A DNA stretch of 64,000 nt from Algibacter_G agarivorans (lineage in GTDB: Bacteria > Bacteroidota > Bacteroidia > Flavobacteriales > Flavobacteriaceae), in contig NZ_BAABJJ010000009.1 in assembly GCF_039543245.1 (NCBI RefSeq), forward strand, positions 34,812-98,811, given 5' to 3'. The notes under the pieces are model-generated. The model saw only the letters and a program-made list of their open reading frames with translations. It was not told where the DNA came from and did no database searches. The position numbers and the translations under genes were made by a program. Of the stretch, positions 42,867 to 51,459 are shown piece by piece (the stretch's first letter is position 1; every line of letters starts with the position of its first letter).

Positions 42867-43424
42867 TTACTGCCTGTTGCCGTTACCAAGAACCAAATCA
42901 ATAATAGAGGTTTTGGCCAACTTATCACCTGCTTTAAGCGTTTTCCCTTTATGGGTTAATTTTAATACCATGTCTTTTCCAATATTATCAACATAAGTTA
43001 TTTCGCCTACTTTAAAGCCTAAAGCTTCTAAGGTTGGTTTCACCTGTCTATAGGTCTGATCTATTAGGTTCTCTGGAATATTCATTTTCCTGTAACCCGA
43101 TGGATTAAGCGTGATATATATTTTTCTGTTTTCCTTTACTTTAGTTCCCGCTAATGGCTCTTGCTCAATAACCGAAAACTTAGGATAATCTGGATTGTAG
43201 TTCGCGGAGTCTTGAATTTTCATAACCAGATTATTATCTTTTAATTCTAATTCTGCCACTTTTATAGATTTTCCTTTAAGCTCTGGCACAGTTTCAAAAT
43301 CGCCATGATTTGTCGTTACATTTAACCACTTTAAAAGGATAAAACACAAAACAACTACTGCCACAACTGCCAATAAAATTTGCTTAAAAAAGGTTTTACT
43401 GGTAAGAAATTTAATGATGCTCAT
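42867..43424 (-). CDS. PASTA-domain membrane protein
   Basis: 185 aa. A cytoplasmic start (MSIIKFLTSKTFFKQ), one membrane helix (ILLAVVAVVVLCFILL) and two extracytoplasmic PASTA domains (VPELKGKSIKVAELELKDNNL, ~42-108; IPENLIDQTYRQVKPTLEALGF, ~115-183). No Ser/Thr kinase domain precedes it. PASTA domains bind muropeptides or peptidoglycan; its ddl neighbour is divergent. It is probably co-transcribed with the pseudouridine synthase gene. Confidence 0.9.
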   Translation of the reverse strand: MSIIKFLTSKTFFKQILLAVVAVVVLCFILLKWLNVTTNHGDFETVPELKGKSIKVAELELKDNNLVMKIQDSANYNPDYPKFSVIEQEPLAGTKVKENRKIYITLNPSGYRKMNIPENLIDQTYRQVKPTLEALGFKVGEITYVDNIGKDMVLKLTHKGKTLKAGDKLAKTSIIDLVLGNGNRQ

Positions 43425-43576
43425 TTATAGAATTTTCAATTAGGCAAATATATAAAAACAGAACTGTTTTTTCTTTTGCAATATATATGATATTTTAGCT
43501 TAACTAATAATAGATACGTTTTATTGTTGGTTTTTGGTTGTAAGTTCACAGAATTAGTTTTAAAGTTTAAATGTTT

Positions 43577-43652
43577 GGGCGTTACCCAAGGGTCGGGCTT
43601 TTGGCAGTCGCTCTCTGCGAGGAGCTTCAACAAATGCCTCAATCCCTAACAC
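43577..43652 (-). repeat. dispersed element of the GCGTTAGGGATTG...GGTAACGCCC family (copy 2)
   Basis: Read on the minus strand it starts GTGTTAGGGATTGAGG and ends AAAGCCCGACCC-TTGG-GTAACGCCC. It lies in the 326-bp gap (43425-43750) between the PASTA gene and ddl. The gap also has a hairpin (GATTCCC/GGGAATG, about 43714-43739) just before ddl. Otherwise I see nothing there. Confidence 0.75.
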
Positions 43653-43750
43653 GGTGAATAACTCCATTTAAACGATATTGAACTAAGGTTCATGTTTGCA
43701 CCAATTAAAAGAAAGATTCCCTTCTTCAAGGGAATGACAAAAGAATATAT

Positions 43751-44731
43751 ATGAAAAATATTGCTATCATCATGGGAGGGTATTCAAGCGAATACAAAAT
43801 CTCATTAACAAGTGGAAATGTCGTTTTTGAAACGTTGGAAACGTCAAAATACACGCCTTACCGCATCCACATCTTTAAAGACAAATGGGTTTATGTTGAT
43901 GAAGACGACATGGAATTCCCTATCGATAAAAATGATTTCTCAATAAATGTAGGCAGTTACAAAGTTACTTTCGATTGTGTTTTCAATGCTATTCATGGTT
44001 CGCCAGGAGAAGATGGTTTCATGCAAGGTTATTTTGAGCTGTTGAATATCCCGCATACCAGTTGCGACATGTATCAAGCCAGTTTAACATTCAACAAACG
44101 TGATTGTTTAAGTGTTTTAAAACCTTACGGCATAAAAACGGCAGAGTCGTTTTATTTAAACCTTGGAGACACTATTAATGAAGATGCTATTATTGCTAAA
44201 GTTGGTTTGCCTTGTTTTGTTAAAGCCAATAAAGCCGGAAGTAGTTTTGGCATAAGCAAAGTGCATAAAAAAGACGATTTGCAAAAAGCCATTGATGTTG
44301 CTTTTAAAGAAGATGATGAAATTATAATCGAATCGTTTTTAGATGGGACTGAAGTTTCTGTTGGCGTGATTACCTATAAAGGTGAAACCAAAGTGTTGCC
44401 AATTACTGAAATAGTTTCTGAAAATGATTTTTTTGATTATGAAGCAAAATATTTAGGAAAATCTCAAGAAATAACACCTGCTAGATTAACCAAAGAACAG
44501 GAAGAAAAAGTAAATAGAGAAGCTAAAAAAGTCTACGAAGTTTTAAAAATGAAAGGTTTTAGTAGAAGCGAATTTATTTTTAAAGATGGTGAACCTCATT
44601 TACTTGAAATGAATACCGTTCCAGGATTGACTAGAGAAAGCATTCTACCACAACAAGCTGCCGCTGCAAATATTTCTTTAGCTGAATTGTTTGACAATGC
44701 TATTAAGGAAGCTTTGAAAAGCCTCCCTTAA
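43751..44731 (+). CDS. ddl: D-alanine--D-alanine ligase
   Basis: 326 aa ATP-grasp enzyme that makes the D-Ala-D-Ala precursor of peptidoglycan. Signatures are IIMGGYSSEYKISLTSG at the N-terminus, FNAIHGSPGEDGFMQGY (~75-92), KANKAGSSFGISKV (~155-168) and LLEMNTVPGLTRESILPQ (~290-307). A CCCTCC/GGAGGG hairpin (44732-44749) lies directly after the stop. Confidence 0.97.
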   Translation: MKNIAIIMGGYSSEYKISLTSGNVVFETLETSKYTPYRIHIFKDKWVYVDEDDMEFPIDKNDFSINVGSYKVTFDCVFNAIHGSPGEDGFMQGYFELLNIPHTSCDMYQASLTFNKRDCLSVLKPYGIKTAESFYLNLGDTINEDAIIAKVGLPCFVKANKAGSSFGISKVHKKDDLQKAIDVAFKEDDEIIIESFLDGTEVSVGVITYKGETKVLPITEIVSENDFFDYEAKYLGKSQEITPARLTKEQEEKVNREAKKVYEVLKMKGFSRSEFIFKDGEPHLLEMNTVPGLTRESILPQQAAAANISLAELFDNAIKEALKSLP

Positions 44732-44749
44732 TCCCTCCAAAGGAGGGAA
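44732..44749 (+). terminator. short hairpin after ddl
   Basis: TCCCTCCAAAGGAGGGA is a short perfect stem with a 3-nt loop directly after the ddl stop; no strong T run follows, so termination is uncertain. Confidence 0.4.
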
Positions 44750-44853
44750 ACTAATTATGAATAATAAATTTTAGAATCTTATATTTACAATATTTTAATT
44801 TCTCCCCGAGCCTGTATTGAGCGCAGTCGAAATAAGGAGATTAAGAGAAGCAT

Positions 44854-45309
44854 ATGAAACGAGCATTATTTCCAGGGTCTTTTGATCCACTAACTTTAGG
44901 ACATTATGATATTATAAAACGTGGCGTTACGCTTTTTGACGAAATCATAGTTGCCATAGGCGTAAATGCCGATAAAAAATATATGTTCACCGTTGATCAG
45001 CGTAAAACATTTATTGAAGAGGCTTTTGCAGACGAACCCAAAGTAAAAGTGGTTATATACAAAGGACTTACTGTTAATTTCTGCTTAAACATTGGTGTTG
45101 AATTCATTTTACGTGGACTAAGAAATCCAGCAGATTTTGAATTTGAAAAAGCCATTGCTCATACCAACAGAGACCTTGCCCCTATTGAAACTGTGTTTCT
45201 TTTAACCTCGGCCGGCACGTCTTACATTGCGTCTTCTATTGTGCGCGATGTGATTAGAAACAATGGAGATTACACCAAGTTGGTTCCGGATAATGTTAGG
45301 GTGAAATAA
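44854..45309 (+). CDS. coaD: phosphopantetheine adenylyltransferase
   Basis: 151 aa, usual length. The nucleotidyltransferase motif is LFPGSFDPLTLGHYDII (T-x-G-H), with VIYKGLTVNF, EFILRGLRNPADFEFE and SSIVRDVIRNNGDY later. CoaD makes dephospho-CoA from 4'-phosphopantetheine and ATP. It is 11 bp from the phospholipase D-like gene, so both are probably co-transcribed. Confidence 0.97.
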   Translation: MKRALFPGSFDPLTLGHYDIIKRGVTLFDEIIVAIGVNADKKYMFTVDQRKTFIEEAFADEPKVKVVIYKGLTVNFCLNIGVEFILRGLRNPADFEFEKAIAHTNRDLAPIETVFLLTSAGTSYIASSIVRDVIRNNGDYTKLVPDNVRVK

Positions 45310-45320
45310 TAATTCATGGA

Positions 45321-46859
45321 ATGAAATCTAAACTAAAATTCAAGATTTATGTTCTCGCCTCTCTAATTATATTAGCATCTTGTACTGATAAGAAAACTTC
45401 AAAAACTGAAACAGATTTTTGCTCAAATATCCACAGAAATGAAAGTATGATGCTTTCTAAAGAACTTGAAGATTTCACGCCTTTAATGCAAGACAAAACT
45501 GGCGTATATGTACTTGAAGATGGAAGTGGTTCCATGGTTGTAAGAGCTTGGCTAACTGAATATGCTGAAAAAACCATAGATATTCAATACTTTATATTTT
45601 CAACAGATAATGTAGGGCTTATTGCTTGCGATTATTTAGTAAGAGCAGCAGACCGAGGTGTTAAAGTGCGCATAATTGTTGATGATATTATGGTTGATGC
45701 TGAAGCATCAGATATATTAACGTTTAATTCTCATGAGAATATTTCGGTTAAAATATATAATCCTGGAGTTAATTTAGGTAAAAACATCTTTCAGAAAATT
45801 GGAAAATTTGCTACAGATTTTAAATCTGCTAACCAAAGGATGCACAACAAAACCTTTATTGTTGATGACCAAGTAGTTATTACAGGCGGCAGAAACATTG
45901 CTGATGAGTATTTTGATTACGACCATGAATATAATTTTAGAGATAGAGATATTCTTTTAATAGGCAAAGAAACTAAAGCTGTAAAGAAATCTTTTAATGC
46001 ATTTTGGAATAGTGAATTAAGCATAGATATTACCCGTGTTGTTGAAGATGAATCTAAAAATACACCTAAGAAAAACAGGTTTGATAAACTTCATGAATAT
46101 GCTTGCAATCCTGAAAATTTTTGGCCACAAGTAAGAAAACGAATTGAAAATTTGCCAGAAACATTTAATGCCATTAAAAATTCTGGCGATTTAGTTTGGC
46201 TAGACCATGTTAATTTTATTTCTGATATGCCTGGTAAAAATGATGGACAAAATGGCTTAAGTGGTGGCGGCATTTCTACTTCTGCACTCATTGATTTAGT
46301 TAAAAGCGCCAAATCATCAATTGCCATTCAAACACCTTATTTAATTACCTCAAAACTGAGTCAAGATCTATTTAAAGAAGCTGTTGACCGTGGCGTAAAA
46401 ATCAGAATACTAACCAATAGTTTAGCATCGACCGACAATTTAGAAGCTTTTAGCAGCTATCAAACGGATAGAGAAGACTTATTAAAAACTGGAGTACGAA
46501 TATTTGAGTTTAGACCAGACGCTGCCGAACGAAAAAAAATAATGACGGGAGAACTACAAGCAGAGTTAGCGTATGCACCTATATTTGGGCTTCATGCAAA
46601 ATCTATGGTTATTGATAAAAAAACGACCGTTATAGGCACTTTCAATCTTGACCCTAGAAGTGCTAACTTAAATACAGAATGCATCGTTATAGTCGAGTCT
46701 AAAAAAGTGTCTGATGGCGTTTTAAAAGGCATGGAAATAGAATTTAAACCCGAAAACTCTTGGGAAACTACATTAGATTTCAATCCCGATTCTGAAGTAA
46801 GCAACTATAAACGCTTAAAAACTTGGACTAGAAAAATAATCCCTAAATCGATTTTATAA
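45321..46859 (+). CDS. phospholipase D-family lipoprotein (cardiolipin synthase-like)
   Basis: 512 aa. A lipoprotein signal (SLIILASC, Cys21) precedes two PLD domains. Each has an HKD motif: MHNKTFIVDDQVVITGGRN (first, ~173-191) and LHAKSMVIDKKTTVIGTFN (second, ~422-440), both with His, Lys and Asp intact. It is most like cardiolipin synthase C-type proteins that act at the outer surface or in the periplasm. Substrate is not determined. Downstream is a repeat-rich gap. Confidence 0.9.
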   Translation: MKSKLKFKIYVLASLIILASCTDKKTSKTETDFCSNIHRNESMMLSKELEDFTPLMQDKTGVYVLEDGSGSMVVRAWLTEYAEKTIDIQYFIFSTDNVGLIACDYLVRAADRGVKVRIIVDDIMVDAEASDILTFNSHENISVKIYNPGVNLGKNIFQKIGKFATDFKSANQRMHNKTFIVDDQVVITGGRNIADEYFDYDHEYNFRDRDILLIGKETKAVKKSFNAFWNSELSIDITRVVEDESKNTPKKNRFDKLHEYACNPENFWPQVRKRIENLPETFNAIKNSGDLVWLDHVNFISDMPGKNDGQNGLSGGGISTSALIDLVKSAKSSIAIQTPYLITSKLSQDLFKEAVDRGVKIRILTNSLASTDNLEAFSSYQTDREDLLKTGVRIFEFRPDAAERKKIMTGELQAELAYAPIFGLHAKSMVIDKKTTVIGTFNLDPRSANLNTECIVIVESKKVSDGVLKGMEIEFKPENSWETTLDFNPDSEVSNYKRLKTWTRKIIPKSIL

Positions 46860-47315
46860 ATAGCAGTTTTCAGTAACAATAGCAATTTTCAGTTTGAGTA
46901 CGTTTAAATTAATAGTTTGAAATAAGCTTGAAACTTTAAGAGGTTACAAATATCTCTTTTGGCTTTCGATATTACTCATTTACAAATTTGTAATACCGAT
47001 TTAGATCATTACTTGACTTTGTAAAAAATTTCAGCTACCTTCGTTTACATGTGCTGAACTTGTTTCAGTAACGTCGGATATAAAACATTAAACGAACCTT
47101 ACAAAAACAAAATAACATTCAAATAAAAATAAGTTAGCAAATAAATGCGTTAGGGATTGAAGTGGAAATCCTTTTTAAAAATTGACAGAAACAAAGTATG
47201 GATAAGAACTAAAATTTAACAGATTGCCACAGTCGTTCCTCCTTCGCAATGACGTTTTAAAAAGATTGTATCGTAAAGCCCGACCCTTTTCGGGGTAACG
47301 CCCAAAAAATCAAAA
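46860..47315. other. 456-bp repeat-rich gap between convergent genes
   Basis: No gene. It holds TGTGCTGAACTTGTTTCAGT at about 47050-47069 (inverse of the copy near 41786), then the long element at 47148-47303. A GCAGTTTTCAGTAACA stretch at 46863 is similar to one near 12600. The rest is AT-rich. Confidence 0.6.
47148..47303 (+). repeat. dispersed element of the GCGTTAGGGATTG...GGTAACGCCC family (copy 3) with nested repeat
   Basis: It starts GCGTTAGGGATTGAAG and ends AAAGCCCGACCC-TTTTCGG-GGTAACGCCC. Inside, at about 47222-47254, it carries AGATTGCCACAGTCGTTCCT and CCTTCGCAATGACG, a separate repeat type I know from Bacteroidota intergenic regions. This copy is about twice as long as copies 1 and 2. 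Confidence 0.7.
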
Positions 47316-48929
47316 CTAAAACTTATATTCTGAAAGCCCTTTGGTGAATGACTCTGGGTTTTCCGCTAGGTGATAGCGTGGGTCGTCAATATCTTCGACA
47401 ATTACTTCTCTAAACTTTGGGTTTGATTTATACAACAGTATTTTACAATCTTCGCTTAAATGTTTTAATTTAATCTTCTTACCCGCTGCTTCGTATTTTT
47501 CTACTAAACTGAAAATAGCTTCGATAGCGGAATGATCGCTTATTCTGGATTCAACAAAATCTACTTCAACATGTTCTGGATCGGTTTTAATATCAAACTT
47601 ATCGTTAAAAGCTATTATAGAACCGAAAAATAAAGGCCCCCAAATTTCGTAAATCTTAGTACCATCTTCTCGTAAACGCTTGCGAGCACGAATGCGTTTT
47701 GCGTTTTCCCAAGAGAACACCAATGCACTAATAATAACACCTGCGATTACGGCAATTGCCAAATCGAAAATAACCGTTAATGCAGATACCGCTATTAAAA
47801 CAATAACATCGCTTAAAGGGATTTTATTAAGAATCCTGAAACTACTCCAAGCAAATGTGCCGATAACAACCATAAACATAACACCTACTAGTGCTGCAAT
47901 AGGTACTTGCTCTATAAGTCCGGATGCGAAAAGGATAAATATTAACAGTAATACTGCAGCAACAATACCTGAAAGTCTGCCTCTACCTCCTCCTTTAATA
48001 TTTATAAGTGATTGCCCTATCATTGCACAACCGCCCATACCTCCAAAAAATCCGGTAACAATATTGGCACCACCTTGTGCTAAACATTCTCTATTTGCGT
48101 TACCTCTAGTTTCGGTTAACTCGTCAACTAAATTTAAGGTCATTAAAGATTCAATTAAACCAATGGCTGCTAGAATTAAAGCATAAGGAAAGATAAACTT
48201 AAGAGTTTGCAGGTTAAAAGGTACTTTGCTAAAAATATCTGTTTGAAATTGAGGTAATCCTCCTTTTAAGCCTTCTCCTCCACCATCACGAATAAAACTT
48301 CCAACAGTAGCGACATCTATATTTCCAAAAATCGCAATTGCTGATACTACCAAAATAGCTATTAAAGCTTCGGGTAATTTTTTAGTAAGCTTTGGCAACC
48401 CAAACATAATTCCCATGGTAAGACCTACTAAACCTAGCATAACCCATAGTTGATTACCTGAAAACCAATCGCCATTTACATCTTTAAACATCCCCAATTG
48501 TGATAAAAAAATCACAATGGCCAATCCGTTTACAAAGCCCATCATTACAGGGTGTGGTATCAATCTCACAAACTTGCCGAGTTTAAAAACACCGGCTAGC
48601 ATTTGTATAATTCCCATTAAAATAACGGTTGCAAACAAATAATATAAGCCCAACTGCTCGCTTGCTTCGCCCATAGCGTTACCTTCGGCAACCAAACTCA
48701 CCATAACAACCGCTAATGCTCCTGTTGCTCCGCTAATCATACCTGGACGGCCACCAAAAATAGAGGTTATTAAACCAATCATGAATGCTGCATATAACCC
48801 AACCAGAGGGTCAACACCTGCAACAAATGCAAAGGCTACAGCTTCGGGAACCAAGGCCAACGCAACAGTTATTCCACTTAAAATATCGTTTTTTGCGTTG
48901 GCTGCACGCTTTCTAATAAATTCGGTCAT
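47316..48929 (-). CDS. SulP-family anion transporter with STAS domain
   Basis: 537 aa. Ten to twelve membrane helices (SGITVALALVPEAVAFAFVAG, then ATGALAVVMVSLV and GFFGGMGGCAMIGQSLINI) and a C-terminal cytosolic STAS domain (LFFGSIIAFNDKFDIKT, ~430-520). SulP proteins carry sulfate, bicarbonate or other anions; substrate cannot be read from this sequence. The start gives MTEFIRKRAANAKNDILSG. The upstream gene is another minus-strand gene after 112 bp. Confidence 0.93.
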   Translation of the reverse strand: MTEFIRKRAANAKNDILSGITVALALVPEAVAFAFVAGVDPLVGLYAAFMIGLITSIFGGRPGMISGATGALAVVMVSLVAEGNAMGEASEQLGLYYLFATVILMGIIQMLAGVFKLGKFVRLIPHPVMMGFVNGLAIVIFLSQLGMFKDVNGDWFSGNQLWVMLGLVGLTMGIMFGLPKLTKKLPEALIAILVVSAIAIFGNIDVATVGSFIRDGGGEGLKGGLPQFQTDIFSKVPFNLQTLKFIFPYALILAAIGLIESLMTLNLVDELTETRGNANRECLAQGGANIVTGFFGGMGGCAMIGQSLINIKGGGRGRLSGIVAAVLLLIFILFASGLIEQVPIAALVGVMFMVVIGTFAWSSFRILNKIPLSDVIVLIAVSALTVIFDLAIAVIAGVIISALVFSWENAKRIRARKRLREDGTKIYEIWGPLFFGSIIAFNDKFDIKTDPEHVEVDFVESRISDHSAIEAIFSLVEKYEAAGKKIKLKHLSEDCKILLYKSNPKFREVIVEDIDDPRYHLAENPESFTKGLSEYKF

Positions 48930-49041
48930 GGTTTATTTTTTGAAGGTGCAAATTTACGCTTAATATGTTGGTGTGCAAGTTAGAAGGATTATAATTTACT
49001 TTCCATTGATACTACAACGTTTAAGGAATTAAACACTTCCG

Positions 49042-49401
49042 TTATTCTAACCAAGATAAGGCTTCATCTCTTTTTTGAAATATTTTAATATTCCAACTAC
49101 TATTCTTATTGATATCTATTAAGGTTTCAGTGGACATTAAACCACCATTAGTACCAATTACTACTGCTATAGCTTTTAGCTCGTTTAACTTTCCAATAAG
49201 CTTTTGAGCTTCAAAAGTATAACTATAAGGATGTTTTTTATTGATTAAAACTGAAAATGGTGCTTCAAGGTTGGTAAGTAAAAAATCATGATATTCATCA
49301 ACCATAATTTCATCCATAACAATACCTTCTTCTACTATAACTTCAGCTAAGTTCTTTTTCAGAATATCAATAGTACCAAATGACAACTTATAACTTCTCA
49401 T
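49042..49401 (-). CDS. small SpoIIAA/STAS-like protein
   Basis: 119 aa, soluble, alternating beta/alpha pattern (LAEVIVEEGIVMDEIMVDEYHDFL, PFSVLINKKHPYSYT, AIAVVIGTNGGLMS). It resembles the SpoIIAA-like/STAS fold seen in flavobacterial cytoplasmic proteins, without a clear phosphorylated Ser. Function unknown; the neighbouring SulP transporter also has a STAS domain, but no link is shown. Confidence 0.6.
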   Translation of the reverse strand: MRSYKLSFGTIDILKKNLAEVIVEEGIVMDEIMVDEYHDFLLTNLEAPFSVLINKKHPYSYTFEAQKLIGKLNELKAIAVVIGTNGGLMSTETLIDINKNSSWNIKIFQKRDEALSWLE

Positions 49402-49594
49402 AAATATCGTTCTATGAGAGCATTAAACAACACATTCAGACTAAATAATTACGTGTAATAGCACTTACAAACCCAAGTCAATCATTTTATTTAACACAAA
49501 GGTTAATTATAAAGTTATTTCTAAAGAAATTGTAGTTTTGAAAGTATTCATTTTATGAAGATGAATATTTACTATACCTTATTTAATAGCAAAA

Positions 49595-50176
49595 TTAGAC
49601 CAACGACTTAATATTGGCATAAGAGTTCCCTAAAGCCTTTTCAACTTGCCCGTTGTTTAGCCATTCCACTTTTGTAATGCCCTCTTCTTCTTGGGCATAT
49701 AAATTACCATTAAAACTGGTTTTCATTTCAAACCAATAGGTTATTTTTATTTTATAACGTCCGTTGCGTTTAAAAATATGATATGTAGTTTCTAAAGGCT
49801 TAGTAATTTGTAATCCAGCAACACCTGTTTCTTCACTAACTTCCCTAAGCGCTGTTTCCTCAATAGTTTCTTTACCTTCTGTTTTTCCTTTTGGTAAGTC
49901 CCATTTATCATTTCTGTATATAAACAAAATTTCGCCATTGTCATTATAAACTTTTCCGCCGCCAGCAATGACATTGGGTAATTTTTTTAAAAACTTTTTT
50001 AAAAGCTTATCTTCATTTTTGTGAATCAATCGTGCTTCACTTATAGCTGATGTGTTAAGTTTTCTTATAATCTTCACAATATTTGCCGTACTCAGCAAAT
50101 AATTTTTAAAGTTAGTTTCTTTTTCTACTACAGTAGTTAAAACCATTGGCTTATCTCCAACAAAAACTTTATACAT
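49595..50176 (-). CDS. NUDIX hydrolase
   Basis: 193 aa. A ~65-residue N-terminal extension precedes a Nudix domain with a complete box (97-119): GKTEGKE, seven residues, then REVSEETGV, including the catalytic Glu pair. The domain hydrolyses nucleoside-diphosphate-linked substrates; which one is unknown. It is divergent from pyrE. Confidence 0.9.
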   Translation of the reverse strand: MYKVFVGDKPMVLTTVVEKETNFKNYLLSTANIVKIIRKLNTSAISEARLIHKNEDKLLKKFLKKLPNVIAGGGKVYNDNGEILFIYRNDKWDLPKGKTEGKETIEETALREVSEETGVAGLQITKPLETTYHIFKRNGRYKIKITYWFEMKTSFNGNLYAQEEEGITKVEWLNNGQVEKALGNSYANIKSLV

Positions 50177-50295
50177 GCTTAGTTATGATTAATAATTTGA
50201 TATGGTAAAAATATCATTTTTAGTTACAAACTATACATTGTTGAAAAAAATATTTTTAATAATCAACAACTCCTAAAAAAAATTAAATTTATATG

Positions 50296-50303
50296 TAATT
50301 TTG
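50296..50303 (+). promoter_or_regulatory. -7 box (TAATTTTG) very close to the pyrE start
   Basis: TAATTTTG fits TAnnTTTG but ends only 5 bp before the pyrE ATG, so a transcript from here would have little or no leader. No -33 TTG is seen at the usual distance. Confidence 0.35.
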
Positions 50304-50308
50304 CTCAC

Positions 50309-50953
50309 ATGATTTTTAACAAAGACACCGCCAAAAAAACCGCTGAAGTTTTATTACAAATTAATGCTATAAAACTTAGCCCAAAAGCCCCGTTTACTTG
50401 GGCATCAGGTTGGAAATCGCCTATTTATTGCGACAACCGTATTGTATTATCTTTTCCACCTATCCGTAATTACATTCGCGAAACCATGGGGAAACATATT
50501 GAAAAAGAATATGGAAAACCAGATGCTATAGCAGGTGTTGCCACAGGTGCCATTGGCATAGGTATGCTGGTTGCAGAATACCTAGGGTTACCATTTATTT
50601 ACGTAAGACCAGACGCTAAAGGTCATGGCCGTAAAAACCAAATTGAAGGTTTTATTGAAAGCGGACAAAATGTTGTGGTGGTTGAAGATTTAATCAGCAC
50701 AGGAAAAAGCAGTTTAAATGCAGTAAAAGCATTGAAAGAAGCAGGCGTAAAGGTAAAAGGCATGGTTGCCATTTTTACTTATGGGTTTGATGTGGCAGCC
50801 AAAAATTTTGAAAAAGAAAACATACGCTTAAATACTTTAAGTAATTACGAAAACTTACTTGAAGAAGCTTTAGAAACCAATTATATTTCTGAAAAAGAAT
50901 TAAAAACATTACTGGAGTGGAACACTAATCCTAGTGAATGGAACGCTAATTGA
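50309..50953 (+). CDS. pyrE: orotate phosphoribosyltransferase
   Basis: 214 aa. The PRPP-binding loop is NVVVVEDLISTGKSSLNAV (~115-133); FTWASGWKSPIYCDNR (~31-46) and AGVATGAIGIGMLVA (~73-87) are further PyrE signatures. It makes OMP from orotate and PRPP. The start is fixed by MIFNKDTAKKTAEVLL. The next gene begins ~90 bp later on the same strand. Confidence 0.97.
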   Translation: MIFNKDTAKKTAEVLLQINAIKLSPKAPFTWASGWKSPIYCDNRIVLSFPPIRNYIRETMGKHIEKEYGKPDAIAGVATGAIGIGMLVAEYLGLPFIYVRPDAKGHGRKNQIEGFIESGQNVVVVEDLISTGKSSLNAVKALKEAGVKVKGMVAIFTYGFDVAAKNFEKENIRLNTLSNYENLLEEALETNYISEKELKTLLEWNTNPSEWNAN

Positions 50954-51043
50954 TACACTAACGTAAAGCTGTTTGAGTTGTTAAGACGTTTAGTCGGATA
51001 CAAATTTTCAATCAACTTAACAAATAATAACTTAAACACCATT

Positions 51044-51439
51044 ATGAATTTAGAATCCCCAAAAGTTAGTGTTAGCAAATCGCCAGAAGATGTTTTTAAC
51101 TTTTTAGCTGATGTTAAAAATTTCGAATCTTTAATGCCTGAAAACATTAGCAAATTTGAAGTTTTAGGTGAAGACAAATTTCTTTTCGCTTTAAAAGGCA
51201 TGCCAGAGATTATCCTTAAAAAGAAAGAAGTTATCCCACCAAACAAAATTATTCTAGGTGCTGCTGGAGGAAAAATAGATTTTTCACTTATTGCAAATAT
51301 TACAGAAGTAGATGCCGCTTCAAGCGATGTAAAACTTGATTTTACTGGCGATTTCAATCCTATGATGGCGATGATGATAAAAGGGCCGATCACTAAATTT
51401 ATTGAAACACTTGTTACTAGTATCCCTAAAGCTATTTAG
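51044..51439 (+). CDS. SRPBCC (START-like) domain protein
   Basis: The start is set at 51044 (MNLESPKVSVSKSPEDVF); the frame from 50978 adds an atypical basic leader. About 131 aa. SPEDVFNFLADVKNFESLMP and the later LDFTGDFNPMMAMMIKGP give the CoxG/polyketide-cyclase-like helix-grip fold, which binds hydrophobic ligands. It may be co-transcribed with pyrE. Ligand unknown. Confidence 0.8.
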   Translation: MNLESPKVSVSKSPEDVFNFLADVKNFESLMPENISKFEVLGEDKFLFALKGMPEIILKKKEVIPPNKIILGAAGGKIDFSLIANITEVDAASSDVKLDFTGDFNPMMAMMIKGPITKFIETLVTSIPKAI

Positions 51440-51459
51440 GGTCTAGTAGTAAACACTAG

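Noticed and set aside
43436..43642. 68-aa minus-strand open frame between the PASTA gene and ddl.
   Set aside because: It overlaps a dispersed repeat and has no coding character or start signal.
47680..48186. 168-aa plus-strand frame opposite the SulP gene.
   Set aside because: It lies entirely within a convincing SulP coding sequence and has biased shadow composition.
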